Shown: positions 35,427 through 45,114 of the stretch, one piece after another
How the letters are laid out: the number at the start of each line of letters is the position of its first letter
Numbering within the stretch: the stretch's first letter is position 1
From: Spirometra erinaceieuropaei
Lineage: Eukaryota > Platyhelminthes > Cestoda > Diphyllobothriidea > Diphyllobothriidae
NCBI GenBank assembly: GCA_902702965.1
Contig: CACRXP010000021.1
Coordinates: 765,254-829,253, forward strand
DNA: 64,000 nt
Direction: 5' to 3'
Made by a program: the position numbers and the translations under genes
The notes under the pieces: generated by a model
Database searches by the model: none
Seen by the model: the letters and a program-made list of their open reading frames with translations, nothing else
Told to the model about the DNA's origin: nothing

Positions 35427-36209
35427 ATGAACGTCAAAGCTCTTAGCACCGGGCTGATTGTTCTGGTTGTGGTTATCCTCCTCATTGGATCCGGCTGTGC
35501 GGCTATTGGATTCTTCTTTCGTTACAACATACAAGGTTTTCGAAAACTCTTGGAGGATCAGGTGGTGCCGCTTAAAGCATTGTCTGGAGTCTCCGAAGAA
35601 AAAATTTACTTCCTACTGAACGAGGTAGCATCCGACATAACTGACGGCATTCAATCGGTCCTCCTGTGTCTGGGGTTCTACGGAGTGGCAACGGCGATCG
35701 CTGCGCTCTTGGGTCTGATCGGTGTTGGAGCTCGTGTAAATTATCTGCTGACGACCTTCTGTTTGATCCTAACTTTTCTCATGCTAGGCAAGATTATTGG
35801 AATATCCATGTTTGGGAACGACAGGGCGCATTTGTCTAACATAGTACTGACTTACCTCACACCACGTCTGTCGAAATACCGTGGTCTGAATGGGACTAAT
35901 AAGGCAAGCTTCGTCTGGAATCTAATCATGCTTCAACTGGAGTGTTGTGGACTTCTAAATGGATACGAATTACCGGTCGTGTCCGTGCCGGTTTGCTGTA
36001 TGCGTGACTCATCACTGCGGCTATTGTATAGCAGCTGCTCGGAAAACCAAACCTATGAAAACAGTTTTATTGGCTTCGGTTGTAAACCAGTTATATTGAA
36101 CATTATATACAGATCTGTGGACACCTTGATTGGTTGCATATTCCTGGGCATCCTTCTTGAATCCATTGCGCTGGCAATATCCTTCGTTCTGATTAAATAC
36201 GAGGACTGA
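35427..36209 (+). CDS. Tetraspanin, single exon
   Basis: An intact 260-residue frame with four hydrophobic segments at about 9-31, 77-100, 106-129 and 230-256, the tetraspanin topology. The large extracellular loop between the third and fourth segments carries CCG (173-175), PVCC (188-191), a further Cys at 204 and GC (218-219), matching the family's disulphide signature. Sequons occur at N155 and N207. The start is fixed by an in-frame TAG immediately upstream. Tetraspanins organise membrane microdomains, and in parasitic flatworms many sit in the tegument. The loop between segments 1 and 2 is longer than usual (about 45 residues). Lack of introns is uncommon for this family and suggests a retrocopy or intron loss; no poly(A) remnant was seen. 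The family call is firm; the subfamily is not assigned. Confidence 0.92.
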   Translation: MNVKALSTGLIVLVVVILLIGSGCAAIGFFFRYNIQGFRKLLEDQVVPLKALSGVSEEKIYFLLNEVASDITDGIQSVLLCLGFYGVATAIAALLGLIGVGARVNYLLTTFCLILTFLMLGKIIGISMFGNDRAHLSNIVLTYLTPRLSKYRGLNGTNKASFVWNLIMLQLECCGLLNGYELPVVSVPVCCMRDSSLRLLYSSCSENQTYENSFIGFGCKPVILNIIYRSVDTLIGCIFLGILLESIALAISFVLIKYED

Positions 36210-36383
36210 AACTTTGTATTTCTTCGTACAGGGAGTGGCAATATATACGGATCGACGAGTTCGGTAGTGTCTTTGTAAACGTCAATTTACTGGTTGGCAC
36301 GTAGACTTTTAAAGAAGATTCTCGCTGCTGTTTGTCTTCCGTCTCAAGGCTTCGTCCGCAATACTGAAAAATGCTATCGTTTT

Positions 36384-36445
36384 GATGACGATGATGATGA
36401 TGATGGTGGTGGTGGTGGTGGCGGCGGCGGCGGCGGTGGTAGTAT

Positions 36446-36538
<93 letters not shown>
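36384..36538 (+). repeat. Compound trinucleotide microsatellite (GAT)n(GGT)n(GGC)n(TAG)n
   Basis: Short GAT, GGT and GGC runs (36384-36436) are followed by an uninterrupted (TAG) run of 31 units at 36446-36538. It sits about 175 bp after the tetraspanin stop. Frames through it would encode poly-Asp, poly-Gly or poly-Ser, but nothing else suggests coding. Confidence 0.95.
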
Positions 36539-36539
36539 C

Positions 36540-37190
36540 TTCGACGCACAAGGCGCAATCCCCCATTTATATTATCATAGAGAGCTGCTTCAAAATGGGT
36601 GCCTTCTGAACCCAGGGTTGAACAAAGCGATACAGAGCTGTGCTTAATAACATAAACTATTGTGCTTCCAATTCTAAGTCTAGTTGAGCAGAATCGGTTA
36701 AGAGCATTAAGGAATTGGAAGACTGAGACAGAAGGGAGATCACTGGGACGCAGCTTGCCGAGTGTCTCCGTAATTTAGAAGATGACAGTCTCCGCAGGGA
36801 ACAGGAACGTGTAGTTTACGCTTACGGGTACCAGAGCACCAAAGTAACATATTTACGGAAGGCCATAAGGTTGGTTTACTTACAAGAAGCTTGATTTGTT
36901 ACTTCGTCAACAGGCCTCATGTGACATGTGCTCAGACACGCAAGAGGAATAACAACGCCCCAGCAAACCCCCTAGGAAATCGTGGATACACCAATAGTTT
37001 CATTCAAAAGCACATGAAAAATAGAAGATCATGATCGGCGTGCATGCCTTCAAACAGGAAAGACTGATTATCCAACAAACAAATCATTGAGTCGTCATCT
37101 GAAATCCGCCTCATCGTGTGCGTTCCTCGTGTCTAAACTTTGGATACTTTGGTAAGATGTGGTGTGGTAGCCCCACCTGATGGACACAAT
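36540..37190. other. No recognised gene
   Basis: Spacer between the microsatellite and a telomere-like tract. Nothing supportable was seen. Confidence 0.3.
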
Positions 37191-37194
37191 ACTG

Positions 37195-37335
37195 TTGGGG
37201 TTGGGGTTAAGGGTTAGGGGTTAGGGTCAGGGTTAGGGGTTATGGTAAGGGGTTAGGGTTAAAGGTTAGGGTTGGCGGTGGGGGTGTAAGATAAGGGGTT
37301 GTAGTTAGGGAGTAGGGTTAGGGTTAGGAGTTAGC
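37195..37335 (+). repeat. Interstitial TTAGGG-like repeat
   Basis: Repeated 'ggggttagggtt' and 'ggttaggg' units on the plus strand, less decayed than the tract at 22.4 kb. Confidence 0.85.
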
Positions 37336-37339
37336 GCAA

Positions 37340-38465
37340 CTATTTATCAACCATTAAAAGTACCACCACGCATTCCCAATAGCTTTTCTTTTGCATACAA
37401 CTGCTTGATCTCGTCGCCTGTGCGTTCCCTGGCTACACCTGTAAAAAAAACCCTATTACCACCGGTCCCCTATTAGAGATGACTGCGCTCTGTTTACTTC
37501 AGGTGTGGCTACCAAACCACATCCGACCGACGCTTTTTCCATGAAGCCCATGATATCATCAAGAAAGAGCAGACTTCTGCCTCAGAACTCCCCAACGCGT
37601 ATCTACTTCTTTACTTATTTTTGTGGGATGGGTTGCACAGGTCAGGCGATTGAGTTCCTTCCCAAATGAATACGCAAGCACTACTCCTTCAGGGTTGAAC
37701 AGGGCACGTGCAGGTCAACTTACAGCATTTTAAGCCATCTTGGCCGTCTATTTGGCGTCCAAAAATATGTAAATGATGGAAACGAACGAACCAAAGCCAT
37801 CACAGCCTGTCCTACAGTTATTATTCGTTTGTTTTTTGCTAGAATTTCGACAGTTTTAAGGAGATGAGTTCGTTTTTTACATAAAAGAGCAAGAAATGAC
37901 GGGTTAGAGAGAACTTCCCAGTAGCTTAGGACGAATGATGTCCCTAGTCACCACCCCATCAGAGGGAGAAATGCCTGCTGTAAATACCGGAGGAAAAATA
38001 TGTCGGAGCGGTTTGGCAGCCGGATGAGAGACGCGTACTTTCGAAGCCACCAGAGCAGGTGCCCGGGTATCAAGGGCGAGAATATTTCCACATCCACCGT
38101 GACGTTCACTGAAAGTCTTCGATAGCTGTTTTTGGCCGACAAAGCTTCTTTGTTTCAGGACCTGGCCTGACACAAAGAGAAAACCTCATAGAGTCTCAGA
38201 ATGGACGCTGGACGCCTGTCAATGGTGCGCCTCTGCAAGCTTGCGTGGGACTGATGCGTATTTCTTCAGCAGACGCTCGTGCTATAGTCCCTAAGGGAAC
38301 ATTTTGTTCCTCAAAGTTTCGAACGCCTGTTGATCAGTATAATTTAGTAGGCGTAAGGGAGGTAGAAGGAAACTTTGAAAACCCTATTTGCAGACATGCG
38401 CTGAAAAAGTGCACATGTTAACATAGCTATGTGGGCACAGTATATTGGTCCCTGTTGAGTAAATA
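37340..38465. other. No recognised gene
   Basis: Spacer on the 3' side of the CR1-like LINE. Short frames only. Confidence 0.3.
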
Positions 38466-38469
38466 GACA

Positions 38470-41150
38470 GTCTAAAAGTAAAATGCTACCAGGTACTTTT
38501 TGATGTCTGCATGCTTTCCTTCAGAACAACCGCACTAGGTAGTTTGTCCCATTTTTCAATCACCCGGTGGGAGAAGTTGGTCCCTTCTTCAAGTTTAGCG
38601 TATTTTGTCTTCAACTTGTATCGGCGGCCTCGGAGATTTGTCGTTTGTGTCAGTTCAAAGAAAGTCGGCCGATTGAAGCGCACAGACTACTCTGACGACT
38701 TTTAAGATCATGGTCATACCACCTGCGTATTTCATATGAAAAAGGGAAAAGTTCAAGCCTTTCTGCCTGTCCCCATAAGGTCGGCAATTCAGTCCACTGA
38801 CTAGTATGGTCACCCTTTGTTGAACGTCCTCCAAAAGAGTTTAGTCTTACTTCCTCCAGGGGCATCCCACGTGAATGCAATATCGTAACACCGGACGGAC
38901 AAATGCCCCTAACACTTGACCAAAAAGTTCTCCGTCAAGGTTCAGAAGGCATCTCCTGATCGCTCTCAGGATACCCATAGCCTTTTTTCTATCTTTGCGA
39001 AGTTAGACGAGTTAGTGACCTCCATTGAAATACTGATATTCAAATCTCATTGTCTTTCTGTAACCAGACCATAGTTGGATGCTTTGGCATTTGTCGAAGT
39101 TGAGGTAAAGGAGCCACTTTTCACACCGCTGTTTCGACCGACCCAATTACTTCTGCCTGTCCAGCGCATCCTCTGGCTTTTCTGTTGAATCCTATATCTT
39201 AAGACCACCGGCAAACATTACTTTCCCACAGGTCAGGCAATCAAGGCAGTCGCTCACATATCCCAAAAACAGAATGGGACCTAGAACGTTCCGCCCCCTG
39301 CGGAACCCCACTGTGAATGGTCTCCCAATCCGATTCGGCGTCAACAGCGCAAACACGTTGAGGTCTGTCTGCGAGAAGGTCGGCGAACCATTTGAGTAGA
39401 TTATCAGTCACGCCCATTTGACGCGGTTTAGATATTAGCCGTCTGTGTGGAATCCTGACGAAGGCTTTGCTGAAGTCAATGTAGAGTGCATCCACTGACA
39501 AACCCATTTCTACAGATTTCGCCCCACTTTCCATGGGTGTGAGCCGTTTGGTGAGGCAGGTCGGCAACTTCTAAATTCATGTTGATGTGCACTAAGCAAG
39601 TTGTTCTGCTCAGTATGTCTCATCAGTTCTGTTTTCATTAATTTCTCCATTAGTTTGCAGTAAACGCTGGTGAGATCCTTTTGTCTGAAGCTGGTTGGTG
39701 AGGTTCTCTCTCCTCCTTCATACATGGGGCCTACGTTGGTTAGCTTCCAGTCGGTAGGCAGAGGCCCCGCCTTCATTGCACTTTCGAAAACCGTGGAGAG
39801 CGGAGAGGCCAATCGGTCATCGAGTCCGTTGAAGGCTTTTGTGGACATGCCATCCGGACCAGGCGATTTACTGGGTTGTAGCTGTCCCATAGTTTTTCTT
39901 ACTGCGTCTGTTGTGAATTTCACCGGGCTAATTGTACCCCTAGATGTGGCGATTTGCCAGCATACTTCCTCATCGAAAAGTGGCTTTTCAATATACACGG
40001 ACAGAAATAAAACGAATAAGAGGTTCGTTTCACCCGAGTTATCGGTTAACTTATTTTCCTGACAACCCTTTAGACAGGGAGTGGAGTCCCCACTGGGTTT
40101 TGCCTTACTCATGTATGCGAAGAACTTCTTTGGATTACTCTATATTCTTTTGACTACTCCTGCTTCGAATGCCGCTCGTTCTCTCCTCAAAAGATTCCGA
40201 CACCCATTTAGCCGTTTCGTGAATTCAGAGAGATGTTCGGACTGTTGACATCTGGAATATCTCCTCCACAGCGTCCTTTTCTTTTTGAGGTTCATTTTTA
40301 TTTCCGATGTCATCCACTGGTGTCGTGAGAAGCACGAGTTCATTGGACGCGGCAACAGTTCTCTACCAAGTACCGAATCAAGTTCTTAGAGAAAACCTAG
40401 GCGGCTTTTACGACAGATAGGTGTGCAGGGTTGTAGTCTATCTCACCCAGTAATTTGAATTTAAAGTCAGGCAAATGGCTGTACTTCCTAACAAAAACTC
40501 AATGATCGTATAGGCCCAGGGGCATGTTAGAAGTCAGCCCAAGGATATAGTTCCCAGCCCTAGTAGTGATGAGATCCAAATAGCTTGACTTTTGTCCACT
40601 TCGGAATCGCGTGTTCACCATATCCTGTTGAGTAAGGAATTCGTCAGTGGCCAACTGAAGTAATTTCTTTCTGGCTGCGTCTTCCAATCGCATGCGGTGC
40701 ATCAATTTCCCATCAATGTCTGGGGAGTTAAGATCTCCAAGAAATAGTATTGGTTTGGTACGGCAGGTTTGCTTGATTTCAGCGATGAGTGCAGCGTCCG
40801 TGTCCTTGTGCTGTCCTGGGGGTCTGGATGCGAGGGCAATATGAACTGGTTTAGTGCAATCAGTTTACAACTGAGGAATTCGCAGACAGTGCTCCCTTCT
40901 AGTGAGGATCCATCCGTGACTTAGTTAATAAGCCGTCCCATATGAATATCGCGATTTTCCCAATCCTATGTCCATTTCGATTCATGTGAATAGGCTAACA
41001 TCCCTAAGGCGTGACTCCTGTGTGTACCTTCTGCTCATTCAACCACGTTTCAGTCAGGTCTATAAAGTTAGGTTTCAAACGAACAACAGTCAGTTTGCCC
41101 TCAAACATTTTGTTGAATAGACTCAGCACATTAGTGTGCATCACCGTCTG
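38470..41150 (-). mobile_element. CR1-like LINE, nearly full-length second ORF, decayed
   Basis: Read on the minus strand from 41150. Endonuclease (NVLSLFNKMFEGKL, KPNFIDLTETWLNE, ILFLGDLNSPDIDG, then SSYLDLITTRAG and PLGLYDH). Linker (LWRRYSRCQ). Reverse transcriptase (SPGPDGM at about 39.85 kb, YIDFSKAF, HSGVPQG, GPILFLGYVSD, MFAGGLKI). C-terminal region (AMGILRAIRRCL, FVRPVLRYC, LRGRRYKLKTKYAKL, VIEKWDKLPSAVV). Several frameshifts and stops interrupt it. The usual FADD catalytic motif reads FAGG, so the RT is dead. Confidence 0.85.
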
Positions 41151-42389
41151 GACCTCTGGAAATTGTTTATTGGTTCTCGTGCTTCACAACTACTGCGCAT
41201 ATTTCGCATTAAACATTCAGTCCATTGTCTGGATACAAATCTACGAATTTTTGATGAACTGATGACCGATGTGGTTACCGTCAATCTAACCGGACGATTT
41301 CATAGAAGTATGAGCCCCGTTTTCAATGATTTCGTTGTCTGCTTTTTTCAGATTTGTTCCTCTCTCGCAATGAGTTCTTATCTTGATCCTCTGCCATTTG
41401 CCGCTTTTCAGCTCTCCCAATTTCTCCGAAAGAGATGATTCTACCATAATATCCACTGGATAACGTGTTTAATGCATCCAGTGAGGTTTGCTCATTCGTT
41501 AAATCATAGGAAATTCTAGGCGTACATATAAGCTCCCAATTTCTAATAGATCGATGCATTTAGGTACCAAGGTCAAATCATCTGTATAGTCCGCCTAAAC
41601 CTCCAATGCTCAGAGTAGTGACCCAGTTCAGAGGACTAGACAACGTCTCTCCTGCTCTCATGCTAAGCCAACCGCACTGAATTTATCTGCACTGCCGGAT
41701 AAACGACAGACAGTTTCAGGTACCTCTGTGCATAATTCAACTTCAGTCCTTAACCATGGTTTTGCTATGCTAAGTTTGTTGGGCCAACAACTTCTGCTGT
41801 GTATATGGGAAAGAGGGATGGCAATTTTGCACAGCTGATCCCTTCCAGGACTCATGGAAGATTAACGGCTGATAATTTCTAAATCACGTTGTAGTAAGCC
41901 TTAGTTCGCTTGCAAATGTAGACAATTCCATTTATACTGATACATTTGGCCAACTCCTGTCCGAGTTCGGAAGCTAAGATCAATAAATCTGCCGTCCCAA
42001 TGATCGGGCCTTCGTCTGCTTTCAAATAACGAACTGTATGCTCCGACAGTTTTACTTCACAATCTTAGTTCTACCTACTAGTCAAATTTTCAAACACCAA
42101 CTAATTTTATAATAGTGAAAATGCGACTCCCAGGGGACATATAAAAAGAAGAGGAGGCGTTCACCGGGATGGGTCTGTTAGAGGCCTGTTGTTTCGAGTA
42201 GTTATTTCACCTACCCAGCTTTAGAGACTGGGAAGTCATGCTCACATTTCTCCTTATATGGCGCATCTTGTTTGATACGCGGTCCGCCAATGCCGCCTGG
42301 GTGGCTGTATCCGATCCGCATGTCACCGTGACCTGAATCGCCCCCGCCCTCGTCGGCCACGGAGATAGTTGACGGCCCCGACTGTCCCA

Positions 42390-42720
42390 CGCCGTAACTG
42401 TCCCCCGTTAAGAAGGTTCGCAAAACCAGGTAGGAGGAGGCAAATTGAAATGACGGTTGGCAGAGCAGTCAGTGTGCATCCCGGCTTCTTGCGTCTGCCT
42501 TGCCACTTGCTCATCGCCTCGGCCCACAATCTCAACGGCGTCAATGTTGAGGTTGTATCCCGTTTGCGCGGCATGGGTTGCTACCTCCGATTTCGGGTCC
42601 AACCTTCACACGGCCAATTTATGCTCGTGCATTCGCGTTTGCAGCCGTCGGCGTTTTCTTAACGTAGTTGCACGTCCCACAGCTGTACTGACCCGATTCC
42701 TAAGCAGGACATGCCGGCCG
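42390..42720 (-). mobile_element. Penelope-like GIY-YIG endonuclease fragment
   Basis: The minus strand reads GQYSCGTCNYV, then RRRLQTRMHEHKLAV, a stop, EVATHAAQTGYNLNID and VEIVGRGDEQVARQ. These are the GIY-YIG-linked C-terminal motifs of a Penelope-like element. The same order recurs at 58.7-59.0 kb. Frameshift and stop codons show decay. Confidence 0.75.
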
Positions 42721-42994
42721 TTGTCTGCCGACTTCAGTAAGGCCACTACAGCCCTATTCCGAACGCCTGTCTCAACCCTGGGCCTCTCGCGAGTGTCTGA
42801 AAGTGCGCACTAGGGGTCGTCTGACATTCGTCCACTTGGCTCTCCTGTCGGCCAATCAGATTCAAGGCCGAGTCAGACATGACCTGGCTTAGGTTGCTTT
42901 GATGCATTTTCTGACGGAGACTTGGGACACCGCTCACCTGGCGCCGGACGTGCTCTCATCCGGGTGCTAACTCCTCCTTTTGTTTTCTGTACAG

Positions 42995-43054
42995 GATATA
43001 TTATCCTCCCCACTAGCGTCCACCTTCTCTTACGATTCGGGACCGGACCTGAAG
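42995..43054 (+). CDS. Candidate 60 bp exon
   Basis: The pyrimidine-rich acceptor ttttgttttctgtacag is followed by 20 open codons (DILSSPLASTFSYDSGPDLK) and a weak donor GTCAAG. Length is a multiple of three. No family is recognised. This is weak evidence of a plus-strand gene. Confidence 0.22.
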
Positions 43055-43439
43055 GTCAAGGTTTTAAATTTAAAAAACCTGTACTCAAAAGGACATTAAA
43101 AACAAACTATGAAAAGAAAAAAGGCCATATAATTTATGGATTTACTTTTCTTCGTAGGTATTTTGGGGTCAAGAATATTCTGTTCACCATGGACGATGGC
43201 GAAGGTTGATGTCAGCCCGATGTAGAATTAACAGTGAGTGTCCACGCTTAGCCTTTGGTTGTTGTCAGAGCACTAGTAACTTAAATTCGACTGACAATTT
43301 GTGTGATACAACTGGCTAATTAGAGCTAGTCGGACCGAGAGATGTAAAAGATGGGTATGGATTATAAGCAAAATCTTTCAAAAGTATCAAAAACTACAGT
43401 ATACCAACCAGCGCATTGTTTCTAATAATATGCTACTGT

Positions 43440-44180
43440 AAGTGGATTAATGCATAATGTCGGGGTGTTTCGAGGGGTTAAACTTCGGTTCACCGTCGAC
43501 ATCAAAATCACCATATTCTTCATCAATACTGCCAATTAGTCCACTTTTTCCGGGAACCAGCATCACAGATGTTCCGAAGATCTCGCAGAAGACGCCTTCT
43601 TCAAAATCCATAAACGCTCGCTTGATAGTTTCCAAAATGGACATTGCGCTTTTCGTCACTCTCAAGCAAGCAGCGGATGCTTTTGGAGAGTTCTCTGTCA
43701 GCACACCGAAGTCCTTTTGGACCTCCACGTGCGTAAAACTGCACCGTCGAGAAAGTAAGTTCTCGTGCTGGCGGATCTAGCTGGGTTGCCTAAACGAATC
43801 GTGACACACCTACTGACGTTGTGCCAACGATTTGACCACTCCCCCAACCGATCGATGTTCGTCTGAAGTCCCAATTCGCGAGGAGGCCTCGAATTACACC
43901 CTGTACTTTATTGTCGTCACCAAACATTGATGCTTTGCCGTCCAAATCACTTACAGAATCGTCCACGTAAGTTAGGAACAAAATAAGTCCTGGTATTGAG
44001 CCCTGGGGAACACCATTCTCGACACAGCAAGATTTACTTTCTCTTGACCAGTGCATGCGACCTGGTGCCGACCCACAAGAAATTTTTCGATCCATTTGAG
44101 GAAGTTACGTCTGACCCCTATTTCTTCTAGTTTGTGTAGCAGCCACAAATGTGGCACAATATCGAACACATTATGGAAGT
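43440..44180 (-). mobile_element. CR1-like LINE reverse transcriptase fragment
   Basis: The minus strand encodes FDIVPHLWLLHKLEEIGVRR, WIEKFLVGRHQV, then in another frame ENGVPQGSIPGLILF, TYVDD and MFGDDNKVQG. Further down it has VQKDFGVLTENS and MSILETIKRAFMDF. The order matches palm to thumb of a CR1-type RT. Frameshifts separate the blocks. Confidence 0.8.
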
Positions 44181-44184
44181 CAAC

Positions 44185-44945
44185 GAAGACTATGCGGGCA
44201 ACGGTAGGTTGTGGGACTCCAAGTTAGATTACTAGCCAGTGGTCTGTGTCTTACAGCAATGGTGGTAGTGGGGGTTTTACGGGTGGGCAGCACGCTCGTA
44301 GGATAGAAGGTGAAATCCATTGAAGCACATAAAGTAATTGAATCTCATTCGTACAATCCAGCATCCGCTGCTGTACAACAACGGAAACTTAGCGCGGAAA
44401 TCAAAAGATAGACAGAAGTAAGTTCCGAAAAACAATGGCGCTTAAATAAGCCACCGATAGTAAGTTTGCATCCATTCAACTAGCCAAGGTGATTTCAGCC
44501 AAAAGAAACAACGAGCAATAGGTGATGTTTCTACTCCCACTGTTTTTAATGTGCGCGGTCAATGAATGCTAACGAACTCAAATCACCCAACCTCGGAAGA
44601 CAGCACGAAACCAGAGTAACCCAAGTATTAATAAATACCGTTGTACGCTGTTAAAGATTCCTGGTTAAAAGTGTAGGAAGACGTTTAAAAGGTAAATTTA
44701 CGGAAACATAAGCTGTGTAGGGGTAACTGGCAAGGTATATATGTAAATACATGCTGAGAAATCCAAATAAACGAAGACGGTAAGTAAATAGGAAACATGC
44801 ATTGAAGAAGAGTATGTTTAAGGAATCATTTTTTCTCCTAGAATTGCAGATCATCAACAGCAGAAAACAGGAAAACTATACCACCACACCCAGACCGATG
44901 TATTTAAACTGAATTAGTGGGGATTATTAATTCTGAGAAGATTTT
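44185..44945. other. No recognised gene
   Basis: Spacer, AT-rich toward the end. No supported feature. Confidence 0.3.
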
Positions 44946-44949
44946 TTCA

Positions 44950-45112
44950 GTACTGTCAGGCCAGGAGACTACTGCCAACGGTACTAACTTGTCATTGCAG
45001 ACACCAAATGCGGTTGCAAGTCAGAAAACACAGCATGGACGGCTACGTGTTCCAATGTGCACCATGCAGAAAGCGGAAAGTAAGTAGGGCCGGTTCAGTG
45101 TTTGCGAGGAGA
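44950..45112 (+). mobile_element. Possible Merlin/ISXO2-like transposase zinc-ribbon fragment
   Basis: One plus-strand frame reads LLPTVLTCHCRHQMRL, then DGYVFQCAPCRKRKVSRAGS and a stop. The pattern CxC...GYxxxCxxCRKRxSxRxGSxF resembles the N-terminal zinc ribbon of Merlin (IS1016) and ISXO2-like transposases. No DDE catalytic core follows. All three frames across 45000-45080 are open, and an acceptor-like 'ttgtcattgcag' and donor 'gtaagtaggg' bracket it, so a host exon is an alternative. Confidence 0.4.
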
Positions 45113-45114
45113 CG

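Noticed and set aside
36294..36647. Poly-Asp/Gly/Ser protein frame
   Set aside because: The frame is simply the microsatellite read in one phase; flanks do not look coding.
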